Of a stretch of 64,000 bases of DNA, positions 10,882 to 22,580 are shown piece by piece (position 1 is the stretch's first letter; the number at the start of each line of letters is the position of its first letter). Under the pieces are notes generated by a model. It searched no databases, was not told the DNA's origin, and saw nothing but the letters and a program-made list of their open reading frames with translations. Position numbers and translations under genes: made by a program. Source of the stretch: Brachionus plicatilis (Eukaryota; Rotifera; Eurotatoria; Ploima; Brachionidae). Location of the stretch: NCBI GenBank assembly GCA_010279815.1, contig QEOQ01000626.1, positions 251,188-315,187 of the forward strand, written 5' to 3'.

Positions 10882-13800
10882 ATGTCTAAGCGGAAGGACA
10901 AAGAAAATTTGCCAAATGAAATCAGCTCCAAAAAGTCCAAAATTGAGCGCCCAACTCGAACTAAACCACAGACTGCCACAGTTCAAGAGATTTTTCTAAA
11001 AAAAATTTCTACAAAAATTGATTCTGAACCGCTGACTTCCTCTCATCTGACCGAGATGTAGCTTTTTAAAATATTTTTTCCTTTTACTAAATGTTAATTT
11101 AAGTGTAAATACCATTACACGAAGTAGTCCTCTAGGCAAAGAGAATAATTTATTAGCACTATTCAAAAAAATTGTTAAAAAAAATGAGTAATTGAAAATT
11201 TTTTTAATAAACTTTATTTCAATTTAATATTTTAAAACAAGATTCAATTCAGATATGTTTTTGGGCCTACTTGATCAATTAAGATTGGATTTTTTATCGA
11301 AATACAAAAACATTTGCGCTTTTTTTCTATCAAATTTGTTGATGATTCACTCTGAACCGTCCACATTTGACCAAAAAGCATGCTCATCAGCAGCTGAACA
11401 GTTCAAAATTTTTCAATTCAGACCAGTGCATTTCATGGCATTAATAAAACACTCTTTTAGTTTGGTTCGGATGTGTAAATTTTCCAACGAAAGCCGAATG
11501 TACTTTAAATTTTTCAAAATTTTTATTAGTGTCAACTACTCGAATCAAAAATACATGTAATTATTTTTTAATAGTAAAAAATTAAAATTTTTGATTTATT
11601 TTTTTCTAGGAAAGATAAATCATTGTTTACCACTGCTGAGAAATTTTTGATCCAAGAGCTCAGCAAACGATTGGAACTGGACAAAACTGGTCTGATCAGT
11701 GATCAAGTCTTGAAGGCGTTCAAAGAACTTATTGAAAAATATCCAATTGAGTGCGTGGATAATAATTTTTTGATAAAACTTTATTTTTCAATAACTAATT
11801 TAGTGAATAATGACAAAGCTGAAAAAGTAAATTAAATTTTTTTCCCAAAGAAATTATTAATTAATTTAAAGATGAGTGTTGAGTTGTTGAAATTTTTGTC
11901 AAATATTTTTGAGATTGAACTTGAGTCAAACAAATCCAAAATGGTCCAAAAATGTCTTATTAAATCTGTAGACATGAAAAATTTGCTCTTCTTGTTTAAC
12001 ATTAATGTATTGACAACGTTTGTTCCTCAGGAAGTGCTTAATATTAAGCTCATGTCGTTTTGTTATAAAATATTAGATCAATACGGTACACCTATTAACA
12101 AGAACTTTGAAGAACCCAAAAGTGTGAATGAAAGCTTTTGCCTATTTGTGTCAAAAATATTCAAGGAAGTTTTCATGGTGAGTCAATTTTAATCTTTTTT
12201 TATGATATTGAAAATATTAATGAAAGAAAATTGAAAAAATTAAAATTTTAGTTTTTTAAATTTTCAAATTAGAACAAATTTAATTAATATATTTAATCAT
12301 CAGTATTTTGTTTGATATTGAGATGATGTTTTGAGGGATTTCCTTCGAGGAAATAAATCAATTTAAAATCCTACAATTTTAAATTGAACAACATACGGAT
12401 AAATAAGGAAATCTAAAAGGAAAATACACGTAACCTTTATGATTTCCATGAGATTTTCAATTAATTTAAATCGAAAAATGGAAATCCGTTTGATTTAATT
12501 AATTATTTTTCCGATAAAAGCTCTTACTATTGAGGAAAATATTCACAAAAATAATTTTTGAAAGAGTGCGGAATATTGGATTACTAATTAATTAGTCCAG
12601 TGGATTTTAAATACAAGATTAAGAAGGATCAAGGCTTAATTGAAATAATTTATTTATTAAATAATAAGTCTTTGTTTTTTTAGATTTAAGAAGGATTAAT
12701 TTTAAAAAATTTCTTTAATTTTACTTAAATAATTGGCAGATTCTTTATCATTCTTCTAATAATACCATACTCATAAATCTAAATTTTCTCAAACAAAAGC
12801 AAAAGATTTTGAGCTTTCTTTAATTTTAAATAAAAATATTTTTTTTTAATTGAATAAAAATTCAACGAAGACTTAATTCAAAAAAGAAAACATTATTTTT
12901 GTTTTTAAATTCCCAAATATTAGAAATTAAAATTCAAGTATTGAAAAATAAAATTAAAAAAAAAAGAAACCAAAATTTTAATATTTTGCTCTAATAAACT
13001 GTAATAAAACTAATTTTTAAATTTTTTCTTAAATTTTGACATAATGCTTCCATTTTTAATTAAAAAAAAAAAACATATTTAATTTTTATTTTTGAAGAAC
13101 ACAAAAATGTTCAGAGAAAAAATGATCGAAAATCTTTTGACCAAAACCAAGTCCAATTTTGACGTTTACATATCTCAGCTAGAAATTTTACTAAACTCAA
13201 GCAATTCAAATTTTCTCAAAATAAATGAACAAGAAAGATCAGACATATTCAAAAAATTGCTGGGCATTCTGTGCGGTTCGTCAAGGAATTCCGCTCTGCT
13301 TCACAATGTCGAGCCAAGTCAAACCATAAAAATACTCAAAGTGTTCAGAAAATTTTTTTATTTAGAAGCCAAAAAAGACTCTGGAAAAATGGTGATGAAC
13401 AATTTGGTCACATTTTTGAGCTCGGACTCGAGAAACAGCAACAGTTCACTCAGAGAAAAGAGTCTCCTCGGCCTAGCAACTCTTCTAGCCGAGCTCAATC
13501 GCAATCAATTCAATTCATCAGGCGATGTCTCTCATCAAAGCTGCATCGAAGCTAACTTACCAATTTCCTTGAAGATCATAGAACACCTACAAAAGCATCT
13601 CATCACATTTGAAAAAAGTCCCAAAATTAAGTCCAAAATTTACCAAATTATGGCCGGAATCCTCAAAATTGTTGATGATAAATCTAACCATATAAATTTG
13701 CATCATAACCAACTGTTGACCTCACTGGGCTATTTTTTCTACTATCTCCTTGAAAAGTACATGACAAAAACTTCGGACCGGGCCTATTTCAACTTAAAAA

Positions 13801-16800
13801 AATGCTTTAACATGACCAATTTTAAGCTCACCGAACCAATTGATGTTTTGCTACACTGTGCTGATTTGTATTCCTCCAAAGCACTTAAACTAATAAGTTC
13901 GGGAATAATGGGCCACCGGATTTTGGCCGAAATACAAAATCAAATAAAACTGCTTAAAAAGTTCTACTTGGATAGTGAGCCAAAGGTTTTGTTCGATATT
14001 TACAAATACCAATTGTTGGACAAAGTAAAGCTTCAGAGTTCACCAGCCAAGTACATGAAGACCATTCACCAGTTAATATTTGGCTTTATTGATGCCATGC
14101 TAGAGAATTCAATTAATACCGAGAACTACAGTGAATTGACCACAATATTGAAGAGATACGAGTCCACATCAAACTTGATTAGTAGTGAAATTGAAAATTT
14201 GCTGTCTAATGTGAAAAAAATTCAAGTTGAGGAAAAAGAAGAAAGTGAAAAAAAGCGCAAAATTGAGCCAAGTGTCACTGGTGGTCAGAAACGAGCCAAA
14301 AAGGCCTCTGGATCAAGTTCATCTGAGTCTGTTGACAAGGAAAATGAGAGTGTACCAAAAACAAGTAGTAGGAATAGGCGGGAAATTTTGCAGGATGTGT
14401 CAAACAGGCCGGGTGCAACCTCAACCATAAACAAACCTGTCAAGTCAAATGTTTTCAACCTTACTTTTGCCAATCTACAATTTGAGCATGTGCATCGCAT
14501 TTCATTTGCTTGCTGCAAAAAAATGGTTCAAATGTATCTTGGGTGTCATGATGAAAGTTTATTTAAAAATAAAGACACAATTAGTTTGGGAATTTTGACC
14601 GAGTTGCTGACCAATGACACTTTTGTCGAGTTTTTGATCAAAGTTATGGAAACTAAATTGAAAAGTTTGAAAAGCGAAGAGGATTTGTATGATCCAAGTG
14701 ATTTGAGCGAAGAGGAGTTGTTTGATTTTTTGAGCTTGTTATGGGTGCCGCTGTGTCAAAGAGTCAATGGAAATTTGACCAGAACAAAAAGTGTTTATAA
14801 AAATATTGGACAGATGTATGGAATTGGTTTTTTGAATAAATATCTGCGCTTTATTGAATGTTTACAGTTAATTTGGAAGATTTGCTCAAAGAGGTTTAGA
14901 TCACTTAGAATTGAATTAATTAAAAAAGAAAGTAAGAATTTTTATTTTGTTATTTTTTTTAATTTAATAATATAACTTTAAGGAAAATGTTACACGAGCA
15001 GTTCTTATTTTGAATGTGAAAATCGGTCAAAAATTTCCGAGTCCTATTGGAATTTTATAGAAAATTGTTTGGTAAATTTGATTTTTTTAATAGTTCAACC
15101 TTTTTTATTAATTAATTGAATTTTTAAATTATTAATGGAGCGGAAACAATTTTTCATTATAAGATAATTTATTCTAAAATTTTAGCTTTAAATAAAGATA
15201 GAGAATGATAAAACCAAAAAGAATGTGTCAGTCTTAAAAAGCACATTATTAAAAAATATAAAAAAATTTAAAAATCTAAAATTTAATTGAATAAATTAAA
15301 ACAAATAAAAAAAAAATGAAATTTATTTTAAAAAATTAATTAAATTTTGTAAAAGATTTAATACATTATTTTTTCACTATGATTATTTTTTAAAAAATTT
15401 CCTCCTTTAATAGTCTTCCTCGATAAATATATTATAAATATATTGATAAATTTTTTTTACCTGTTTTATCTCTTCAATATTCGGTGTTTTATGTAAAGAA
15501 AATTAAATAAAAAATTCAAAAAAATCCATTTATAAAATTTAAAATCAAAAATAAAGAGAGACAAGAAATTTTAATTAATTTAAGTCGAATAAGTAGTTTT
15601 TAATTTGCAAAGTAAAAATTTTGAACAAATTTTATTTTTCAAATTTGTTATCATTTAAATTCAATTGCGTAAATAAAAAAATTAAGTTTGATTTTGAATA
15701 AAAATTACCGTAAATATTTATTTTTTTGCGTCGGACTAAAAGCCCAAGAATTTGGTTTTGGTGCCTTGAAAAAATTGAATTTTTCAAGGGTTAAGATAGC
15801 AAAGATGAAAATCTATGCAACTGGAAGCCAATTTAATGACGAAATTTTTAATTTTGACTTTTTAGTAAGTCGAAAAAACTTTTTTTTTAAGGCACTTAAA
15901 CCAAATTCTTGGGCTTTTAGTGTGACGTTAAAAAACAAATATTTACGGTATTTGAAGTTCAACCCAATACAACATGTCATTTTTCAATTTTTAGAGCCTA
16001 AAAAATTTTTTTAATTTTTTTTTCATTTTTTTCCAAAAATACCAAATTAAAAAATCAATAAAATTATTTATCAATAAAGGTGCAACACAGTATTTTAAAC
16101 CTTATTTTGAGAATTTTTCAATCTTTATTTTAAATTTTTCTAAAAAAGGAAAAGATTTTTAAATTTAAATTTGTAAATCTTTATTAAATTTTCAGGTGAT
16201 TTTTGATAAAAAAATGTTTTATAAGATAATTATATCATAATATCTAAAAAAGCAAATTAACTTATATTGGACTTGTGGCAATGGATACTTGATTTTTACA
16301 TTACTTTCCTCGTTCTCATTAAAATCTCAAGAAAAATCCATTACGGGGATTATATCGAATTCATGAAGAATAAATTTTAAAGTTTTAAGAGAATTCAATT
16401 GAGAAAAAATGTTAAGAATTTCAAGAGCTTCTTATTAATCTTCGTATTATCTTTAATTTTATACTTTAAAATTTTGTTTTTTTAGAGAACCTTAAAGTGC
16501 CTATTGAATCCCACTATTACGACCCAATTATTATCCAACAAGTGTTCATTGGCATTGTTAAATCTAATATCAGACATTGTTTCAGAAGTAGATTTAAAAC
16601 AAAAATGCTACAATAATTTGTCGCAATTTTTGTACAATTTGGCCGACAACCGAGTTTCAGCAGACATTGATTTTGGGCATAGTTTGGTCAATTTTTTGGC
16701 TAAAATTTCAGCAAACTCAAATACACCAGTAGTTTTGTTAAAAAATTTGGCAATAGATTACTCAAGCGTTCGATATTTGGACTTTACTGACGAGTCCGAA

Positions 16801-17658
16801 TCTAATAAAGAACCCATCGACGAAAAAACAACACAATTTAGTTTCTTTAATTGTTCACTTAGTTTCATCAAATACCAACATTTTATCAATGAAAAAATTA
16901 TTAATTTGTTCAATCACTTTAAATGGTGCATGTCCAAATTAAGCTCTTTAGATGCCAGCGCATTGCTTCTTTCATTAAATAGTCAACTGGACTCTATTGT
17001 CTTGACCATCAGCTTTTTGCTCAAGGCCGTTTTTGATGCAGCAACAGCCAAAGTTAATTTTGAGTTGATGATCCATTTTTACCAATTTATGACTGACTAT
17101 CTAAAATCTGTATTTATCTATTAATGCAGTTTATTTATTTTTCTAATTTATTTTTTCAAGGATTTGATTCACAGTCTTAACTTTGATGGACTACTAGTTA
17201 CCAAAGATTTAATTGACAGAATTTCCCTGTTTTTGCAGTCAAATCTTACCGAACAGCTCAATAGAATAAACGTAAGACTTAAAATTATCAAGTATATTTT
17301 ATATTTTAAAATTGTCTTTTTTAGGAAGTGGTAATTGATGAATATCAAGAAGATTTTGATCAAAAATATCAAATTATAAATGTAAATAACAAAAATTTTT
17401 TGAAAAAAAAAAATAATTTCTCTATTTTGTATCAAGATTATCAAGCATAAAGAAAATATGGAAACACTGGTGAATTCAATTGATGAGTTCGAAAAAGAAT
17501 TAGTCAATTTAAATTCGGCCAAAAATGATGAGATCAAAATTCTTGATAATTATAAAATTTTTGTATCAAGTTTAAAAATTACAATTAAAAGCAAAGCTGC
17601 TAGATTTGTGTCAGCATTGGAAATTGATCAAATTTTAAATGATTTTAATGCTGATTGA
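10882..17658 (+). CDS. FANCI: Fanconi anaemia group I protein (FANCI)
   Basis: FANCI pairs with FANCD2 as the clamp that is monoubiquitinated at stalled forks in interstrand crosslink repair. Exons: 10882-11057, 11104-11187, 11242-11556, 11610-11826, 11872-12177, 13098-14931, 14983-15071, 16486-17109, 17161-17271, 17325-17381, 17437-17658; every junction keeps frame, giving 1344 residues against about 1328 in human. Recognisable blocks include LTEPIDVLLHCADLY, SLVNFLAKISANSNTPVVLL and the C-terminal IDEFEKELVNLNSAKN, all in FANCI order. K463, in SGKMVMNNL, is the best match to the human ubiquitin-acceptor lysine 523 (LRKAMFAN); the following segment lacks the clustered SQ sites known in vertebrates. 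The N-terminal 60 residues are basic, contain KENLPN (a possible KEN box), and do not match the human N-terminus. Introns 5 (920 bp) and 7 (1414 bp) are unusually long; intron 7 holds a MITE. Confidence 0.9.
12178..13097. other. FANCI intron 5
   Basis: A 920-bp intron of AT-rich DNA with no recognised feature; most other introns of this gene are about 50 bp. Confidence 0.7.
15708..15948. mobile_element. Foldback MITE, Tc1/mariner-like, in FANCI intron 7
   Basis: A 241-bp element with terminal inverted repeats of about 60 bp (15708-15767 and 15889-15948) that begin CCGTAAATATTT and share GCCCAAGAATTTGG. TA dinucleotides abut both ends (15706-15707 and 15949-15950), which fits a TA target-site duplication. 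A 108-codon open frame runs across it but is just the two arms read through and is not a gene. Confidence 0.8.
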
Positions 17659-18179
17659 TTTTTTGTAAATTGAATTTAAATCCGAAAATGTTTTGTTTTT
17701 TTTTTTGATAAAATTAAAATTCGATTGATAATTAAAGCTTTTTTAGATTATTTTATATTTCATCCGTTAATTATCTTGTTAAAAAATTTTTCTAAATGAT
17801 TTGATCAAAATCGCCAAAATTTTGTTGCTTTTTCAAATAAAATAAATAAATTTTGTTAACATTATTCTATTTTTTAATCAAGACCAATTTATTTTTCAAA
17901 ATATGGGAAAATGTGAAAGATAATTTTGATTTTTATCGTAGCCAAGTATTTGGCTAAAATAATCCAATTTAACAAGCACAGCGTTCTTAAAAGAGCATAA
18001 TTTTTAAATATTTTTATACTCACGCGGTGATGAAATAATTTAAAATTCTTTATTTAAATTTGCCAAAACTGCAAATTTAAATTTCTTCAAAAAATTTGAG
18101 TTTTAAAAATTTTAAATATTGAAAGCATGGCTTTTTTAGAATAATTTTTTTTTGCAGATAAAATTTAAATTTAACCAAA
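17659..18179. other. FANCI-PSME3 intergenic spacer
   Basis: About 520 bases between two genes of the same strand. It should contain the FANCI 3' end and PSME3 5' region; an AG at the end of a T-rich tract shortly before the PSME3 start (around 18157) could be a splice acceptor for a 5' leader. No other site supported. Confidence 0.5.
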
Positions 18180-19278
18180 ATGAGTGCAAAATCGACATAT
18201 GCCGATAAAAATATGGAAGCCTATGTGGAGCGTATTAAGACCAATGCTGAACACTTGGCAAAAGATATTTTTCCAAAAAAAGCTCTTGAACTAGACGAAC
18301 TGGTCAATGTAAACTAAAATTTTAATTTTTTTCTAATTTATCTTAACATCCTTTCAGGGCTCTACTCTTGACACAGCAAATTTGAGCAAAGTATCTGACT
18401 CGGCAGATTTTCCCAAGCCGGAAGATTTCATTTTAGCCTCAGCTGGACTTGAAAAGTCTGATTTAAATCAAAAAGAAAATGTAGACGAATCTGTAAAAGA
18501 TAAATTAATTTTGAATTAAATTTTTTTTTAATTTTAAATTAAGATGCAGTCGAAAAAAAGAAAATATGACCATTTGAGTAAAAGCGAAACAGAAATATCT
18601 GGAACCAAAGTAATACTTTTCCCAGGCGGAGCAATCAAGTCAAACCAAACTATTATCGATTTACTAAAACATATAAAACCTTATGTTATTCATTTTTTGG
18701 ACTCGTCTGCAATGGTTTACTGAATGATTTTTCTTAAATAAAAAATTAATTTTGATTCTTTAGTTAAAGCTATGGATCCAAATTTTGATACCTCAAATTG
18801 AAGATTTCAAGGCTGAATTGTCTTTGCAAATTCAAGTAAATAATTAAAATTTGGAGTTAAAAATTTTCTAAAATTTTTTTAAGGAAGAATCTCTGGCCGA
18901 AATTAGGGCGATTGAGTCTGAAGTAGCCACATATTTGGATCATATTTACAAGTATTATGCAGTTAGAGGAAAATTGGTAGCCAAATTTGCCAAGTATCCT
19001 CATGTGGTAAGCTCTAAAAGAAAATTTAAAAATAAGTCCAAAAAAATTTTTTATTTTTTAGCATGATTATAAGCAAAGTATTTTGGAGTTGGACGAAAAA
19101 ATGTTCATGACCGCGCGTTTGATCGCTTTGGAACTTAGGAATCACTATGTAAGCTAAAACAAAATTTCTGTGCCTGATTAATTTAATTTTTTTACAGACA
19201 AGTGTACATGATATTTTAATTAAAAATTTGGAAAAAATAAAAAAACCTCGTTCAGATCATACAATTTCAATGTATTAG
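18180..19278 (+). CDS. PSME3: Proteasome activator complex subunit 3 (PA28gamma/REGgamma)
   Basis: A nuclear homoheptameric 11S cap that opens the 20S proteasome for ubiquitin-independent degradation. Seven exons (18180-18308, 18358-18492, 18544-18714, 18764-18835, 18884-19006, 19062-19148, 19198-19278) all join at phase 0 and encode 265 residues; the human protein has 254. Blocks in order are FPKKALELDELVN, GTKVILFPGGAIKSNQ, LKLWIQILIPQIED, AKYPHVHDYKQSILELDEK and ALELRNHYTSVHDILIKNLE. A basic SKKRKYD sits where the gamma-type nuclear signal lies, supporting PSME3 over alpha/beta. The C-terminus SMY matches the conserved TLY-type tail that inserts into 20S pockets. The activation-loop region after IPQIED reads FKAELSLQIQ, unlike the family's GNNFG segment. 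An AATAAA at about 19380 may be the poly(A) signal. Confidence 0.93.
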
Positions 19279-21028
19279 AAAACAGAAAACTAGAGTGAAA
19301 ATTCGGATTTTGTTTTATGATGTTCGATTCTAAATATTTTAAATCGTTTCTTCCGTTTATATTTCATTTATTATACAAAAATAAAACTAATAAATATCAA
19401 ATTTTTGATGTAATTTTATATTAATTTGTGTTTATATAAACTTAATACGTCTAAACCTAAACCTTAATTAAGATTTGATTTTTTTATTAATGGATATTAA
19501 AACAATAGATTAATTAATAAAATTTTATTTAATTTTTTTTTTATTTTTGCATAAAATTTCACTTCAAAATAACTTCAAATTATTTTGTTTTTCTATGAGT
19601 GTTGACAAGTGTTGATATTGAACATGTTTTTAGACAATTTTTAAACAATTAGATAGAAAATGAAAAATTCTTTTTATTTTTTATGCATTTTTTGCTGCAC
19701 CAAGAATTAAGAAAATAAAATATTAGAAAAATTAATTTTTTATTATTTCGATTTTTTTATTTTTTGTCTTAAACTCACGTCTTGATGACGCATTGAATTA
19801 AGAATTTCAGAATTTGATGCGACCATAAACTTGTGATAATACCATTAGACCTTGCGTTTTGATCAAAAATATTTTAGCATGGGCGAGATTTACTTTGGTT
19901 CATGGTCTAAAAGCGTGTCTTAATTTGTGGCATAATCGAACGAGGTTTAGAACACCAATATCAACTCAAAAATTTCTAATAGAAAGATAAATATTTTTTC
20001 TAAATTCTAAATTATAAAATAATGTTAAATCATAATTTAACTCTAGAAATTATAGATTATTTGTATTTTATTTGAAAAAAATTTTTGTTTGAAATTGTGC
20101 AAATAAAAATTAATGAATGAAAATTTTTATTTCTTCAACAATCATTTTATATGGTCTTTTTCGAATATTTATTTGCTTTTTTACTTTTTCGTAAAATACT
20201 GATTTCTTTTATTTAAACCAAAATTAAATTATAAAAACACTGGAAAAAATATGAGAGAAGTAGTATGTTCATAAAAAATATTTCGTGCCTATATATAAAA
20301 ATATAAAATAATTCGTTTTAAGATATTTAATTATTTTTTTAAATTTAAAAAATGTAAAACTGAATTGTTTTAAATTCTTTATTTAACTTTACTAAAAAAA
20401 TTGACTCAAATAATTTTCAATATAATTTTTACAATCTTTGTCTTGATTAAATTTTTCAAATAATTTTGCTTTGTTCTAATTAATTTAACAAAAAATCTTT
20501 ATTTAATTTATTGACATTGAATTATTTTAAATTATTAAAGCAAATTATGAGTTCGAGCTAAATAAATTCATTGCATTTAGCTTTTCAGATATCAAAATCT
20601 TATTTTATGTATACTTTTACCAATTTGGATAATAATTGATTCAAATTAACCATAATAAATATTGTTTCCAAGTAGCATCTAGTCTTTCATTCACTTCTAT
20701 CTCAGTTATAGTTATCATAACTTTGTGTTTTGATTTTGAATAAATAAAGTGAAATACAAATCGGATGCTCAAAAGATTGTTATTATCAAAATTTATTTAA
20801 AAATTGATAATATATTAATAAATTATTTTAAATTTAGTTGAAAAATTATAAATTAATAATTAGACTAAAAATGAAAAAATTAAAAAAAAACAAAATTAGT
20901 ATTTCAAATTTCAACTAAAAATAATAATTACACTTCTGCTGGCTATGAATTTTAATTTGATAGTTCATCATAAATTTAAATATTTTTTCCTAAATTAAAA
21001 TAAGAATCAGTCTAAAATTAGCATTCAA
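19279..21028. other. PSME3-NPAT intergenic region
   Basis: About 1.75 kb of AT-rich DNA. After the probable PSME3 poly(A) signal no gene or repeat is recognised. Confidence 0.5.
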
Positions 21029-22580
21029 ATGATCGCTTTGCTTCCGTCTGAAATTGCACGACTTATTCTCAGTAAGAAATTAAATTTTTTTCTCGAACAA
21101 AATTTTTCTAATCTGCCTTGACTTAGATTATTTGGAAGAGGAAAATTTGTCCAAGACATACGAAACTTTTCTCGATGAATGCAGATACTTGGAAGAGTGC
21201 AAATTGTATCTCAAACGTGGTATCATAGTACCAAAAACCATTCATGGAAAAACCCTGTCAGATTATCTAGTTATTGAACCTAGATTATGTAAAAAAAAAT
21301 TTTAAATTTAAAATTTTTTGTATTCTTTTTCCATTTTAGCTGAGCATGAAAAAAAACGACCAACAGCCTCAATTGGAACTCAGACAGATGAAATAGAAAA
21401 AAATTCAGCATTTGTCGAATGCAATTTTTACGCTGAACCAGCAACTTTGAGCTCAAAACGAAAATTAAGTCAATACGATGATAGATTGGACAACCAGTCG
21501 ACTGAGTTGGACCAAGAGTCAATTTCTTCTTCGGTTGAGAATTATTCACCAAGTGAAGTTGAGCAGAATGCAAGTGGTGTCAAAAAGAGACGCTTGCTGA
21601 TCGGAAAAAATGTGGAAAAACTTCCAGAGCTTACATTTTCAACCATTGAGCGCTCTTTGGACGCTTTTATAAGTGATGCAGCCAGCAATTTTTGTCATTT
21701 AACAGAAAATAAAACCGAGGACTCGGCACAGAAAGCCGACTCGGTCAAACCGGATCCAAAGCAAAATCTCAAAATAATAAATTCTCAAAATTTGGCCCAG
21801 CAATCTCAGCTAAGACAAAACCAGTCAATTTTGTTGGATCTGGTGACAGGTCGAAGTAGCAGCTTGCACAGCAATCAAATATTTTCCCAATCTCAGCAAA
21901 CACCACTGGTGATTTTACCCCCAAATATGGAGAGTCCTGTGCTTCCGCAGATTCAGCCGATTGCAAAAGAGCCGGCCAAAAGCATTCAGCCGATTGTGAT
22001 TGAGCCCTTTCAGAAAGTCCACTTGACAAATGCTTTAAATCTAGCTGGTCAAGTGGTCGATTCGAATCTTAAGGCCAAGCCAAATCAGACAAAGAATGCC
22101 AACATTAAGCCCAAAGGTGATACAAAAATGGATGATGCATCTGTGGAAATGTTTCCAAAGAAAAAAAAAGTCTACAATCGAGTTACACCAACTATACGAG
22201 CTATTTACGAAAAAGAACAACAAAACAAAGAAGAGAGCCAACAAAAACCATGTGATGCTGAATCAAAGCAGGATGATGGTGAAGTTAGGGATGTCCATGA
22301 TGAAATAGGCGACATATTTGGTATGTCATGTGCCAAAACCAATTTGAATCAAAGTGATTCCAGTGATATTAATTTGGACGATATTTGTGTGCGAACAAAT
22401 TCAAGGACCAACCAAGATGTGATGCCTGGTAAAAAATTGAATAAGAGTAAAAAAAATTCCGGTAAAAGAGAAGATGATGAAGTGGATAATTTTGATGAAA
22501 AAAATTCGACAAATAACGAAACATTGACTTCTACCAGAACTCTCAGGTCACGAACAAACTCTCAGAGAAAAAATTTTTAG
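21029..22580 (+). CDS. NPAT: LisH-domain protein of the NPAT family
   Basis: NPAT (Mxc in fly) is the histone locus body coactivator of replication-dependent histone genes. Exons 21029-21071, 21127-21288 and 21340-22580 keep frame through two short introns and give 481 residues. Residues 3-40 (LLPSEIARLILNYLEEENL then SKTYETFLDECRYLEE) closely match the NPAT LisH motif with its LLPS start and A-R-L-x-L-x-Y-L spine. The rest is predicted disordered: Ser/Gln/Asn-rich, with basic patches KKRRLLIG and FPKKKKVYNRVTP and a basic tail RTLRSRTNSQRKNF. It is about one third the length of human NPAT (about 1400 residues), so either the animal has a compact version or this is a different LisH protein with an NPAT-like head. 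A poly(A) signal AATAAA lies at 22702. Confidence 0.72.

Noticed and set aside
15688..16014. 108-codon plus-strand open frame
   Set aside because: It runs through both arms of the intron MITE; repeated residues arise from the inverted repeat, not from a protein.
10882..17658. FANCD2 as identity for the large gene
   Set aside because: The KEN-containing basic start superficially recalls FANCD2, but block order from LTEPIDVLL to the C-terminal EFEKELVNL matches FANCI and total length (1344) fits FANCI rather than the longer FANCD2.
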